A DNA stretch of 64,000 nucleotides, taken from assembly GCA_019694455.1 (NCBI GenBank), contig JAIBBY010000017.1, positions 1-64,000 of the forward strand, read 5' to 3'. A model generated the notes under the pieces. It did not search any database. It saw only the letters and a program-made list of their open reading frames with translations, and was not told the DNA's origin. Position numbers and translations under genes: made by a program. The DNA comes from Pirellulales bacterium (GTDB taxonomy: Bacteria > Planctomycetota > Planctomycetia > Pirellulales > JAEUIK01). Below, one piece after another: positions 10,812 to 19,370 of the stretch; within the stretch, counting starts at the first letter, position 1, and every line of letters starts with the position of its first letter.

Positions 10812-11468
10812 TCAGCGGTGAGCGGACGGAGCATTGTGGTCGTCGTCCACAACATCGACTGACACGCCGAACCGTTCGGCCAGGCGATTGGCGACGTAAA
10901 CCACATCGCAGTTGCTGCGGCCGTTGGCCCCGACCAACGGCCAGGCGGAGCAAGCGCCCTCCTCGTCAATCACCAACTGCAACTCCACCATCGGATTGAC
11001 GTCCCAATGTGGCCGGTCGTACTTGCCGAATGGAATCGAGTAACGCCCATGCACGATGTCCAGCCGCCGCACACGGTCGATCGGCCATGACCGCGCGGCG
11101 CGCGGCAATCGCACTTCATCGGCAGGCCAATCCACGATCAGAATTGGTCCGAGCTTCCGCTCGTATTCGTGTAGTAGTTGAACGAACAAACAGCCGCCGG
11201 CGACGCCAATCACTGGCACGATGCTAAACGCTAGCAGGCGCCACGGGTTGGCGATATTTGGCGCCAAGAGCAGCACCGCCAGCGCGCCCAGCAGCATTAC
11301 GGCGGCATAGGCAAAAGCGAGAAGCATCCATCCCTTGGAAGTCGGCGCCGGCACAATCTCGATCGAGTTGGGTGTCTCGTTGAACTGCCACATCTTTGGC
11401 TCGCCGCTCGGCGCCGCGCCAGAGAGCCTGGGCCAGGTCGGAAGCTGGATGACCTTGATTGGCGGCAC
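10812..11468 (-). CDS. Hypothetical two-helix membrane protein
   Basis: Not recognised. The 218-residue product carries two adjacent membrane segments (GWMLLAFAYAAVMLLGALAVL, trimmed here, and LLAFSIVPVIGVAGGCLFVQLL) followed by a soluble C-terminal domain rich in beta strands. That layout resembles PH-like planctomycete proteins of unknown role. It starts with GTG one base after the stop of the radical SAM gene, so translation is probably coupled. An internal ATG (MWQFNETP) 25 codons in is an alternative start. Confidence 0.6.
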   Translation of the reverse strand: MPPIKVIQLPTWPRLSGAAPSGEPKMWQFNETPNSIEIVPAPTSKGWMLLAFAYAAVMLLGALAVLLLAPNIANPWRLLAFSIVPVIGVAGGCLFVQLLHEYERKLGPILIVDWPADEVRLPRAARSWPIDRVRRLDIVHGRYSIPFGKYDRPHWDVNPMVELQLVIDEEGACSAWPLVGANGRSNCDVVYVANRLAERFGVSVDVVDDDHNAPSAHR

Positions 11469-11469
11469 A

Positions 11470-12465
11470 CTAACCTCGCCACCGTTTGCCTTGCCAGGAG
11501 TCGCGGCGGGTGAATTCCAGGTCGATGGCCTGACGCAGCGCCGGCTTGTCGAGGCACCAGGCGGGGGCGACGAAGTAATCGGGCGGGGCCTCGCCGGTCA
11601 GTCGCTCGACCACCATCTGCGGCGGCAAGCGCTCGATGAAGTCGACCAGCACGGCGATGTACTCGTCGCGCTCGAGCAGCTTCACTTGTCCTGAGCGCAA
11701 CTGCTCGGCCAGCGGCGTGCGCTCGACGGCGTAGAGGTTGTGGATCTTCACCGCGTCGAAGCCAAGCCGCGCCACCTCGGCCGCGGTGGCCAGCATGTCG
11801 TCGCGCGTTTCGCCCGGCAGGCCCAGCATGATGTGCGCGCAGATCTCAAAGCCGCGTCCGCGGCTGCGGTGCATGGCGTCGATCGTGGCGTCGTGATGAT
11901 GCCCACGATTCATCCAGTCGAGCGAGCGGTCGTGCATGGTCTGCATGCCGTACTCGACCGAGAGATAGGCGTCTTGGGCCAGCGTGCCGAGCAGGTCGAG
12001 CACGTCGGCGGGGACGCAATCGGGCCGGGTGCCGATGGCCAGGCCGACGACTTGTGGATGGGCGAGCGCCGCCTCGTACAGCGGCCGCAGGCGCTCGACC
12101 GGGGCATAGGTGTTGGTGGCCGGCTGAAAGTAGGCCAGAAAGCGGTCGACCTGATAGCGCCACTTGAGGCGGCGGATGCCATCGTCCAACTGATCTTGGA
12201 TGGGGACGCGGGGCGCGCGGCGGCTGGGGCTGAAGCTACGGTTGTCGCAAAAAACGCAACCGCCAATGGCCACCGTGCCATCGACGTTGGGACAGGTAAA
12301 CCCGGCGTCGAGGCTGACCTTTTGGACCCGCTGACCGAACTTTTGGCGCAGAAAGAAGTTGTAGGCGTGATAGCGCAGACCGGCCGCGCGCCAGTCGCCG
12401 GCGGCGTGCTGCGCGGGGGGTGGGTTGATTGACGTCACGCGGGGGGTCCAACTACACTGGCGCAC
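11470..12465 (-). CDS. YhcC/TIGR01212-type radical SAM protein
   Basis: The spaced cysteines in CPNVDGTVAIGGCVFCDN, about residue 58 onward, match the atypical YhcC cluster motif (C-x11-C-x2-C). They are followed by IGTRPDCVP, the VEYGMQTMHDRSLDWMNRGH block, HIMLGLPGET and VKIHNLYAVERTPLA. The family has a radical SAM TIM barrel; its substrate is not firmly established. The GTG at 12465 gives 331 residues, and a second in-frame GTG 9 codons later is equally possible. The following hypothetical membrane-protein gene is one base downstream. Confidence 0.85.
   Translation of the reverse strand: MRQCSWTPRVTSINPPPAQHAAGDWRAAGLRYHAYNFFLRQKFGQRVQKVSLDAGFTCPNVDGTVAIGGCVFCDNRSFSPSRRAPRVPIQDQLDDGIRRLKWRYQVDRFLAYFQPATNTYAPVERLRPLYEAALAHPQVVGLAIGTRPDCVPADVLDLLGTLAQDAYLSVEYGMQTMHDRSLDWMNRGHHHDATIDAMHRSRGRGFEICAHIMLGLPGETRDDMLATAAEVARLGFDAVKIHNLYAVERTPLAEQLRSGQVKLLERDEYIAVLVDFIERLPPQMVVERLTGEAPPDYFVAPAWCLDKPALRQAIDLEFTRRDSWQGKRWRG
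12429..12458 (+). promoter_or_regulatory. Candidate promoter for the FHA gene
   Basis: TTGACG (12429-12434), an 18-base spacer and TACACT (12453-12458) would start transcription near 12466 and give a leader of about 75 bases. It overlaps the start of the divergent radical SAM gene. Confidence 0.3.
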
Positions 12466-12540
12466 AGTTCAACTACTTGGCCAGTGTGATCTTACGACTA
12501 CAACAGGGGTTGAACAAGAAACGGGCGATTACGACTGATC

Positions 12541-13017
12541 ATGGCTAATACCTTCGGCGAATTGATCCCCATTGGTGGGGGCGACCCCATTCCAATGATC
12601 AAGAAGGATCTGTTGATTGGGCGCCGCGAAAGTTGCGACATTGTGCTGCGCTTTCCGAATGTCTCTGCGCACCATTGCCAGCTTTACGTGAACGGGGGCT
12701 ATTGGTACGCCCGCGACCTCAAGAGCCGCAACGGCACCAAGGTGAACGGCATCCCGATCACTGAGAAACGGCTCGATCCGGGTGATACGCTAGTCGTGGC
12801 CAAGCACAAATACGAAGTGAACTACGTGCCGGTGGAGCTGGGCGCCGTGGGTCCTCCGCCCAACGACGATGTGAAGTCGGAGATCTTTGGCCGCTCGTTG
12901 CTCGACCGGGCTGGCCTGATGAAGCAAGGCGCGTCGCAAGGTTCTGGCGAACCGAAGCGCTACGACGTGCTGAACGACGAAGCGGGGCAGATTCGCGATC
13001 CGAATCGTCCGGTATAG
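12541..13017 (+). CDS. FHA-domain protein
   Basis: The 158-residue cytoplasmic protein is almost entirely one forkhead-associated domain: LLIGRRESCDIVL (residues ~25-37), NVSAHHCQLYV, then DLKSRNGTKVNG, followed by a 50-residue tail with no recognised motif. FHA domains bind phosphothreonine peptides, so it is probably an adaptor in Ser/Thr kinase signalling, which is abundant in planctomycetes. No kinase or phosphatase is adjacent. It starts at a clear ATG. Confidence 0.85.
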   Translation: MANTFGELIPIGGGDPIPMIKKDLLIGRRESCDIVLRFPNVSAHHCQLYVNGGYWYARDLKSRNGTKVNGIPITEKRLDPGDTLVVAKHKYEVNYVPVELGAVGPPPNDDVKSEIFGRSLLDRAGLMKQGASQGSGEPKRYDVLNDEAGQIRDPNRPV

Positions 13018-13162
13018 TCCTACCTCTTTGTTCTTCATTGCGCGCCTAGTGGCGATTGCTGGCACAAACGTCGCGCGCCGCTAAGATGAAGTGAGCGGCC
13101 GGCGCGTGTTGCAGCGCAAGCCGCCATCTAGAACTTGCCCACTTGCGCAGGAGGCCCCGCCG

Positions 13163-13756
13163 ATGTCCGCACGCACTGGCTGGTCACGATTGATAGGTAT
13201 TGTCGTGGGGGCCGCGCCGATCTGGCTCATAGTATTGGGGGGCCACGACGCGCGGCAATCCGCGCTGGCCGGCGCGCCGACCAGCGCGCAAGTGGCGGAG
13301 AATCCGGCGGCAGAGAGTCTAGCGGCAGGCGAGCCAGCGACCGATGAACTGGCGGAGGTGAGCGCCAGCGACCGCGATCAACTGGTGGCCCATCTGGTGG
13401 CCAACGAGGGGTATCGCGTCGAGCAGATACCGGAACTGCGAGCGCAAATCGACCGCATGACCACCAGCCAACTGCGCGGGCTGATCGCGGCGTTTCGCGA
13501 TCGAGTCTCGCTGGAGGATCGGCGCGAGGCGTATCGGCAATGGCGGGAGCAGTCGCTGGCGCGATTGCAGCGGGTGCGCGACGCGCAGTCGGAATCGGCG
13601 ACGCGTTTTCAGGACAGCATGCGGTCGGCGGCGGGGCGCGCGCAAGACCGGTTTGTGGATAACGCCCGCGACGCGCGCGACGTGTCGGCGCGAAACGCGA
13701 TGCGACCGGCGCTGATGATGTGGCCGCAGGGAGCGTTCTTCGGCGGATTTTTCTAG
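13163..13756 (+). CDS. Hypothetical secreted or anchored helical protein
   Basis: The ATG at 13163 is chosen because AGGAGG lies about 9 bases upstream and it starts a signal-like N terminus (WSRLIGIVVGAAPIWLIVL). The 197-residue product then has a disordered Ala/Glu stretch, a helical central region (QLVAHLVANEGYRVEQIPEL and following) and an arginine-rich helix that could be a coiled coil. No family is recognised. Confidence 0.6.
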   Translation: MSARTGWSRLIGIVVGAAPIWLIVLGGHDARQSALAGAPTSAQVAENPAAESLAAGEPATDELAEVSASDRDQLVAHLVANEGYRVEQIPELRAQIDRMTTSQLRGLIAAFRDRVSLEDRREAYRQWREQSLARLQRVRDAQSESATRFQDSMRSAAGRAQDRFVDNARDARDVSARNAMRPALMMWPQGAFFGGFF

Positions 13757-13760
13757 TTGC

Positions 13761-13783
13761 CGCTTGGGCATGTCACCCACCGC
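13761..13783. repeat. Short intergenic repeat type 4, copy 1
   Basis: CGCTTGGGCATG-(T/C)-CACCCACCGC occurs here and at 13934-13956. The second copy pairs with a nearby CATGCCCACG to make a hairpin. It sits 4 bases after a stop codon. Confidence 0.55.
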
Positions 13784-13843
13784 ACACTTGGAAGCCCTGC
13801 GCTTCCTGAATGATGGCGGGGCATGTCGGGACTCGTCGCGCGG

Positions 13844-13956
13844 TCCCTCATCCGGCCTATCGGCCACCTTCTCCCGGAGGGAGAAGGCCGAACTTGGCCA
13901 ACTCGCGGTCACATGCCCACGCTGCGCTTGCTACGCTTGGGCATGCCACCCACCGC
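13844..13956. repeat. Composite of repeat type 2 (copy 3) and repeat type 4 (copy 2)
   Basis: A type 2 element (TCCCTCATCCGGCC..GAGAAGGCCGA, 13844-13891) is followed by an inverted repeat around CATGCCCA...TGGGCATG and the second type 4 copy ending at 13956. The tail GCGGGGCGAAGGTCGAAAT at 13960-13978 looks like the end of another type 2 element, so a type 4 element may have inserted into a type 2 tract. Confidence 0.5.
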
Positions 13957-14006
13957 GAGCGGGGCGAAGGTCGAAATGGGCGCTTGCAGATACTTGGGTC
14001 GCGCGA

Positions 14007-15155
14007 TCAAGAATCGGAATCGGCGTCGGGGATCGGCGTGCCGATGGCGTCGCAGACGCGCAATTGAAACTTCCAGTCCTGCGCCCACGTCTCTTTTTGC
14101 TCGTTTTGCAGCGACTTGAGCAAGATGATGTTCTTTCCGCGCTTGAGCCGGCCCTTGGCGATGAACTGATCGATGCCTTCGTTGGTGTGGTACGAGGCGC
14201 TTTGCGAGAGCAACTGCCCGTTGAGCCAGAGCTTGTGCGCGTTGGGGCTGCCGAGGCGGATATCGATGTCGCGCTCTTGAGGGGAATCGAACTCATAGCA
14301 GGCGTAGGCGGCCACGCCATTCGCCTTGCCGAGCGCGGCGTTCACGTCGACCATGCCAAACTCATCGGTGGTGGCGTGCTCTTGCCAGGTGACCGGGGCG
14401 GACTTGCCGTCGTATTTGGCGGCGGGCTCGATCTTCTTTTCCGGAGGATAGACGGCGTCGAAGCCGGCGAGCGCCGTATTGTCGAAGGGGCCAATCATCT
14501 TCCACTTGACCAAGAAGCCAAAATGCGCGGTCAGATCGACCTGTTCGCCGAGCGACTTCAACTTGTCGGCGAGAGCTTTGATTTGCTCAATGTCGCGCGA
14601 TTTGTCGAAGGCGCGGCGATAGAAGGCGAGCGCCTCGGTTTTCTTTTCGGCCTGGTGCAGGTCGTCGGCGGTGGCGACCAAGCGCTCGATCGCCTCGCGG
14701 CGAAAGTCGGCGCCCGGATCGTCGAGCATGTGGGGAATCAGGCGATCGGGGGCGGTGGCGTCGATCTTGGTGAGCCACTCGAAGGCCACGCGGCGCGGCC
14801 GGGCGTCGTGACTGGTCGCCAGGACGAACGCTTCCAGCTTGTCGGCGGGGAGTTTGCCGCCCCGCTTCAGTTCGCGCTCAGCGATGGCGTCGACCGCGGC
14901 GCGAATCCAGTTGGCCGCCAGCGGGGAAGCGGAGTCCATGGCTTGCAAGATGACCGGTAGCTGGTCGGCCGGCGCCTGCGCCACCTTTTGCCACGCCTGG
15001 CCAGCGGCGACGTTCCCTTCGCCAAAATTCTTGACCGCCAAGAGGGTCGCCAATTCACCGGAGAGCGCGGTCTCGGCGGCGCGCGACCAAGCCGGCGCGG
15101 ACAGGCAAACAAGCAGCAGCGCCACGATCGGCGCGCGGAATTTTGTCGTGTGCAT
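14007..15155 (-). CDS. Hypothetical secreted protein with helical-repeat and sugar-binding-like parts
   Basis: The start at 15155 gives a signal peptide (FRAPIVALLLVCLSAPAWS). The first half of the 382 residues is alpha-helical with a HEAT-like look (RPRRVAFEWLTKIDATAP, DPGADFRREAIERLV). The second half has the pattern of a galactose-binding-like jelly roll found in planctomycete exported proteins (WKMIGPFDN near 230, DIDIRLGSPNAHKLWLNGQ, LKRGKNIILLKSLQNE). The role is unknown. Confidence 0.6.
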   Translation of the reverse strand: MHTTKFRAPIVALLLVCLSAPAWSRAAETALSGELATLLAVKNFGEGNVAAGQAWQKVAQAPADQLPVILQAMDSASPLAANWIRAAVDAIAERELKRGGKLPADKLEAFVLATSHDARPRRVAFEWLTKIDATAPDRLIPHMLDDPGADFRREAIERLVATADDLHQAEKKTEALAFYRRAFDKSRDIEQIKALADKLKSLGEQVDLTAHFGFLVKWKMIGPFDNTALAGFDAVYPPEKKIEPAAKYDGKSAPVTWQEHATTDEFGMVDVNAALGKANGVAAYACYEFDSPQERDIDIRLGSPNAHKLWLNGQLLSQSASYHTNEGIDQFIAKGRLKRGKNIILLKSLQNEQKETWAQDWKFQLRVCDAIGTPIPDADSDS

Positions 15156-15232
15156 CGAGGGGGTCTCTAGCTCCGTAAGTCCAGTGGTCGAGCGCGACAT
15201 TCTAACCCGGGCGCGGCGGAGACGACAACGAT

Positions 15233-16198
15233 TCAGTTGGCGTGGCCGCGATATTGCATCGCCACCAGTCCGACGATGGTGAGCGCCACGCCGGCCACTA
15301 GCGCGGCGTCGCTGGGCTCGCCGAACCAGAGCACACCGCAGGTCGCCGCAATGGCGATTTGCGCCGAGTTGAGCACGTTGGCATGCACGACCGAAATGTA
15401 ACGCAGGCAGAAGCCAAGCGAGAAAAACCCCACCACGTTGAAGGCGCCGGCGCCAACCAGTTGCGGCCAGCGCGCGGCGAAGCTGGCGGCGATGCCCGAC
15501 ATACCCAATCGCAGCAGGGCGACGCCGCCGAGGGCGAAGACCCCCGTGCCGCAGATGATGAGCGCGGTGGTCGAGACGGGCAGTCGCCGAGTCGCCAGGC
15601 GGACGGCCACCGCCACCAGGGCATACGAGATGCCGGTGGAGCAGGCGCCGACCACGCCGAGGGTGGTCAACCAGGGAGAGGCTTCCAAACTGGAGCTGCG
15701 CGGTAGTTGGTGGCTATCGTCGGCGGCGCTGGCGCTCAACAGCGCGATCGAGAGGAGCAATAGCCCCATGGCCGCCAACATGCGCGGCGTGATCGGCTCG
15801 CGCAGCCACAGCCGCCCCAGCAGGCCGCTGGCCACGATCATCGTGCCAAACGAGAGGGGGACCGAGAGGGCGAGGCCAATGACGCCCAGCGCCCACTGAA
15901 AAACCAAGTTGCCGGAGAACTGAACCATCAATCCGGTGGCGAGCAACCACCACGCGGCGCGGGCGCCGGGCCATACCGTTTGGCCTTTGCCGGCAGCGCG
16001 TGCAAGAATTACCGCAGCCACCAGAAAGGTGGGGAGCGACTTCATGCACGACGCCCAGGCGGGATCGGTGTCGACCGACAGCCGCCGCAAAAAGATATTG
16101 GTCAAGGCGTAGCCGAGCGCGGAGAGCAATCCCCATAGTGTGCCGGCGACCCAATGCGGAGCGTGCTGCAAGTCGAAGTTGTCGGCGGCGGGATCCAC
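15233..16198 (-). CDS. EamA/DMT-family transporter
   Basis: About 321 residues with ten predicted membrane helices in two homologous halves, starting GTLWGLLSALGYALTNIFLRR and ending LVAGVALTIVGLVAMQYRG. This is the drug/metabolite transporter layout for export of small metabolites; the substrate is unknown. The frame stays open far upstream, but that extension is antisense to the CinA/NMNAT gene. GTG at 16198 or TTG at 16171 are the sensible starts. It diverges from the CinA/NMNAT gene, with 66 bases between. Confidence 0.8.
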   Translation of the reverse strand: MDPAADNFDLQHAPHWVAGTLWGLLSALGYALTNIFLRRLSVDTDPAWASCMKSLPTFLVAAVILARAAGKGQTVWPGARAAWWLLATGLMVQFSGNLVFQWALGVIGLALSVPLSFGTMIVASGLLGRLWLREPITPRMLAAMGLLLLSIALLSASAADDSHQLPRSSSLEASPWLTTLGVVGACSTGISYALVAVAVRLATRRLPVSTTALIICGTGVFALGGVALLRLGMSGIAASFAARWPQLVGAGAFNVVGFFSLGFCLRYISVVHANVLNSAQIAIAATCGVLWFGEPSDAALVAGVALTIVGLVAMQYRGHAN

Positions 16199-16264
16199 GC
16201 CAGCGATTGTAGGTGGCGCCGGCAAAACCCGCGAGGGGCTGTCTTCCGCGCGCCGCACGCTACG

Positions 16265-17425
16265 ATGGAGTCGATGGACGCCGCAGCGCTCGACAGATTG
16301 GCAGACTCGATTCACCACGCTGGCCGCCAGTTGACACTGGTGATAACAGGCGGCGGCACGGAATCGATCGGCTGGTTGTTGCGCGTGCCGGGCGGTTCGC
16401 GCTCGCTGCTGGAGGCGGTCGTGCCGTACTCGAGCGCGGCGCTGACGAACTATCTGGGCGCGCAGCCCGAGCAATATTGCTCTGAGGCCACCAGCCGAGT
16501 GATGGCGATGGCGGCGTTTGAGCGCGCGCGCCGCTTGGCGCCGGAGTCGGCCACGCTGCTCGCGGCGGTTGGCTGCACGGCCAGCTTGATGAGCGATCGG
16601 CCAAAGCGCGGCGCGCACCGGGCGCACGTGGCCTGGCAAACGGCGGGACTGACCGCGAGCGCGTCGTTGGAGTTGGTCAAGGGCGCGCGCACACGCAAAG
16701 AAGAAGAGCGGTTGGTCGCCGAGCTCGTGTTGTGCGCGGCGGCGGAAGGGGTGGGCGTGCCCGCGCCGTGGGACTCGCTGGAGTTGGTTGAGCAAGAGCG
16801 GATCGAGCGGCGCGCTTGTCGGGCGCCAGAAGAGTGGCAAGCGCTGCTGTTGGGGACGCGCCAGACAGCGCGCGAGCACGACGAGCGCCACCGGAGCGGA
16901 TTGGTGGTGTTCCCCGGCGCGTTTCATCCGCGGCATACGGGGCACCGGCAGATGGCCGAGGTCGCGGAGCGACTGACGGGGCAAGGGGCGCAACACGAAA
17001 TCTCCATCGCCAACGTAGACAAGCCGACGCTGGACTATTTGGAAATGGAGGCGCGGCAGGCGCAGTTTGGCGGCGACGAGCCGGTGTGGTTCACGCGGGC
17101 GCCGCGATTCATTGACAAGGCCAAGGTGTTTCCGGGGGCGACCTTTGTGGTCGGCGCCGACACGATCGAACGCATCGCCGCGCTGCGCTACTACGACGGC
17201 GACGCCGCGGCGCGCGACGCGGCGATTGGCGAGTTGGCCGCGGCCGGGGCGCGGTTTCTGGTGTTTGGCCGAACGGTCGAGGGGCGATTCCAAGGCCTGG
17301 CCGACATGAGCCTGCCGCCGGCATTGTTATCGCTGTGCCAGGAGGTGCCCGCGGAGATGTTTCGGCAGGACATTTCGTCGACCGAACTGCGCCGGCGAAG
17401 CGCCGACGAGTCGGATCGCAATTGA
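16265..17425 (+). CDS. CinA-C-like domain fused to an NMNAT-like nucleotidyltransferase
   Basis: The ATG at 16265 (MESMDAAALDRL) is used. Residues ~10-170 resemble the CinA C-terminal (PncC, nicotinamide-nucleotide amidase) domain: LVITGGGTESIGWLLRVPGG, AVVPYSSAALTNYLG, SRVMAMAAFERA, and AAVGCTASLMSD. The usual catalytic SxTGG is not intact (GGGTES instead). Residues ~215-380 are a cytidylyltransferase-fold domain with FPGAFHPRHTGH (HxGH motif), a GATFVVGADTIERI block and C-terminal ISSTELRRR, as in nicotinate/nicotinamide nucleotide adenylyltransferases. Together this suggests an NAD-salvage or metabolite-repair protein (inference). Similar two-domain proteins exist in plants, from memory. 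Confidence 0.78.
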   Translation: MESMDAAALDRLADSIHHAGRQLTLVITGGGTESIGWLLRVPGGSRSLLEAVVPYSSAALTNYLGAQPEQYCSEATSRVMAMAAFERARRLAPESATLLAAVGCTASLMSDRPKRGAHRAHVAWQTAGLTASASLELVKGARTRKEEERLVAELVLCAAAEGVGVPAPWDSLELVEQERIERRACRAPEEWQALLLGTRQTAREHDERHRSGLVVFPGAFHPRHTGHRQMAEVAERLTGQGAQHEISIANVDKPTLDYLEMEARQAQFGGDEPVWFTRAPRFIDKAKVFPGATFVVGADTIERIAALRYYDGDAAARDAAIGELAAAGARFLVFGRTVEGRFQGLADMSLPPALLSLCQEVPAEMFRQDISSTELRRRSADESDRN

Positions 17426-17527
17426 CTGGCAGGCCGCTGGCGGGCTGATATGCTGGCCGCAGTCTCGGCGCGCTTTTTTTCTGGCGCGCCGGTAATCGAT
17501 CCCTCTCCTCTTGCGACTGGCGCTACG

Positions 17528-18556
17528 ATGACGCCCACCACTGGCGAAGCTCTGCGAACCGCGATGACGGTGGAGCATCATATTCTCAAGCAACAGAAGT
17601 CGCGGTTTCCGGACGCGTCGGGCGAGTTCAGTTGGCTGTTGTCTGGCATCACGCTGGCGACCAAGTTGATTGCCGCGGTGGTGCGCCGCGCCGGGTTGAG
17701 CGATCAGATGGGGGCGGCGGGTTCGATCAACGTGCAAGGAGAGCAGCAACAAAAGCTTGATGTGTTCGCCAACCAGGCGCTATTGAATTGCCTGGAGTAT
17801 CGCAGCACGGTGGCGGCGCTGGCCTCGGAAGAGAATGAGGAGCCTGTGGTGGTGCTCGACAACGCCGAGAGCGGGCGCTATGTGGTGATCTTCGACCCGC
17901 TTGATGGCTCGTCGAACATTGATCTGAACATCAGCGTGGGGACGATCTTCGCCGTCTTTCGCCATGAGCCAGGGGGCGGCAAGGGCGCCGCGGCCGATGT
18001 GCTGCAACCAGGCGCGCAGCAGGTGGCCGCGGGATACGTGCTGTATGGCTCGTCGACGATGCTGGTCTATTCGTCGGGCGAAGGGGTGCATGGCTTCACG
18101 TTGGAGCCATCGATCGGCGCGTATCTGTTGAGCCACCCCAACTTGCGGATGCCGGCGCGCGGCAGCATCTATTCGGTGAACGAGGCGAACGCCGACGGCT
18201 TTCCCGAGTATTGCCGGCGATTTTTGCATTGGCTCAAGAGCGGCGACGACGACACGCACTATTCGTCGCGCTACATTGGGTCGCTGGTGGCCGACTTCCA
18301 TCGCACGTTGATGAAGGGGGGCATTTTTCTGTATCCGCCCACCGATCAATACGCGCAAGGCAAATTGCGGCTGATGTACGAGGCCAACCCAATCGCCTAT
18401 CTGGCGGAGCAGGCCGGCGGCATGGCGACCGACGGCCGACGCCGCATCTTGGAGATTGAGCCGGAAAATCTGCATCAGCGCACGCCGCTGTATGTGGGGA
18501 GCCCTTACGAGATCGAGCGGCTGCTGACGTTTGCCAAGAAGAACGGTCGGGAATAG
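17528..18556 (+). CDS. fbp: Class I fructose-1,6-bisphosphatase
   Basis: The enzyme hydrolyses fructose-1,6-bisphosphate to fructose-6-phosphate in gluconeogenesis. Diagnostic blocks in the 342-residue product are LASEEN near residue 99, the metal-binding VIFDPLDGSSNID near 120, VGTIFAVF, YVLYGSSTMLVY, the substrate-binding RYIGSLVADFHR and GGIFLYPPT, LMYEANPIAYLAEQAGG and VGSPYEIE near the end. The ATG at 17528 is chosen; an in-frame ATG 78 bases upstream gives a poor N-terminal extension, and another 12 codons later (MTVEHHIL) is possible. Confidence 0.94.
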   Translation: MTPTTGEALRTAMTVEHHILKQQKSRFPDASGEFSWLLSGITLATKLIAAVVRRAGLSDQMGAAGSINVQGEQQQKLDVFANQALLNCLEYRSTVAALASEENEEPVVVLDNAESGRYVVIFDPLDGSSNIDLNISVGTIFAVFRHEPGGGKGAAADVLQPGAQQVAAGYVLYGSSTMLVYSSGEGVHGFTLEPSIGAYLLSHPNLRMPARGSIYSVNEANADGFPEYCRRFLHWLKSGDDDTHYSSRYIGSLVADFHRTLMKGGIFLYPPTDQYAQGKLRLMYEANPIAYLAEQAGGMATDGRRRILEIEPENLHQRTPLYVGSPYEIERLLTFAKKNGRE

Positions 18557-18616
18557 GGGATTTGGCCAGCGCGCCGCATCAATTCACGGCAATTCCACCG
18601 AAGAATCGCGACGAAA

Positions 18617-18634
18617 AAGAAAATCGATTTTCTT
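18617..18634. promoter_or_regulatory. 18-base perfect palindrome
   Basis: AAGAAAATCGATTTTCTT is a perfect self-complementary 18-mer in an AT-rich patch, 61 bases after fbp and about 150 bases before the VOC gene. It has the size of a dimeric repressor site, but could also be part of a bidirectional terminator. No regulator gene adjoins it. Confidence 0.45.
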
Positions 18635-18782
18635 GTCGAAACGGCGGGGGGCCACGCGACTATCTGATGACGGCCCCGGCGGCGACGCGGCAAGTGGCTG
18701 ACAGCAGTTGCCGCCGCCATGTCAGTGGGCACGGTCAGTTTACCGGAACCGCTCCCCCCGAATTTCGCACAGGAGATCGAAC

Positions 18783-19268
18783 ATGAGTCCATCGAAGCAA
18801 CCGATTCCACCGGGACACGAACACTTGATTCCGCACCTGGTTTGCGCGGGTTGCGACCAGGCGATCGCGTTTTACAAGCAGGCGTTTGGCGCCGAGGTGG
18901 TCACGCGGATGCCGGCGCCCGACGGCGGGCGGATCATGCACGCCGCGCTGCGAATCGGCACGAGTCTGGTGTTTTTGGTCGACGACTTTCCGGAGTATTG
19001 CGATGGCAAGTCGGAGACACCGCAGGCGCTGGGGGGGACGCCGGTGACGCTGCATCAGTACGTGGTGGATTGCGACGCCGCCATCCAGCGCGCGCAGGAA
19101 GCAGGGGCGACGGTGGTGATGCCGCCCGCCGATATGTTTTGGGGAGACCGCTACGGCGTGGTGGCTGACCCGTTTGGGCACAAGTGGTCGTTCGCCACGC
19201 ACCAGCACGACCTGACGCCGGAGCAGATGCAAGCGGCGATGGTCGAGGCGTTTGCGCAAGGGGCGTAG
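18783..19268 (+). CDS. VOC-superfamily (PhnB/glyoxalase-like) protein
   Basis: The ATG at 18783 has AGGAG 8 bases upstream. The 161-residue product has the paired beta-alpha-beta-beta-beta modules of the PhnB-type vicinal oxygen chelate family: IPHLVCAGCDQAIAFYKQAF at the N terminus, GRIMHAALRIGTSLVFLVDD, then VDCDAAIQRAQEAGA and GDRYGVVADPFGHKWSFATH. These small soluble proteins include bleomycin-resistance-like and glyoxalase-like enzymes. The substrate is not predictable. Confidence 0.82.
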   Translation: MSPSKQPIPPGHEHLIPHLVCAGCDQAIAFYKQAFGAEVVTRMPAPDGGRIMHAALRIGTSLVFLVDDFPEYCDGKSETPQALGGTPVTLHQYVVDCDAAIQRAQEAGATVVMPPADMFWGDRYGVVADPFGHKWSFATHQHDLTPEQMQAAMVEAFAQGA

Positions 19269-19370
19269 ACCAATCCGCATCGGATTTCTCATAGCGGGCG
19301 AGGCGGCGCGCAAGCGCTACCCGTCCGCGCACACCAAGACTTGCACCCAACCAACAACAAGGCGCACCAC

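Noticed and set aside
16199-17293. N-terminal extension of the EamA transporter frame to 686 residues
   Set aside because: The extra ~365 residues are the reverse complement of the CinA/NMNAT gene, are arginine-rich and contain no membrane segments. The transporter proper starts near 16198.
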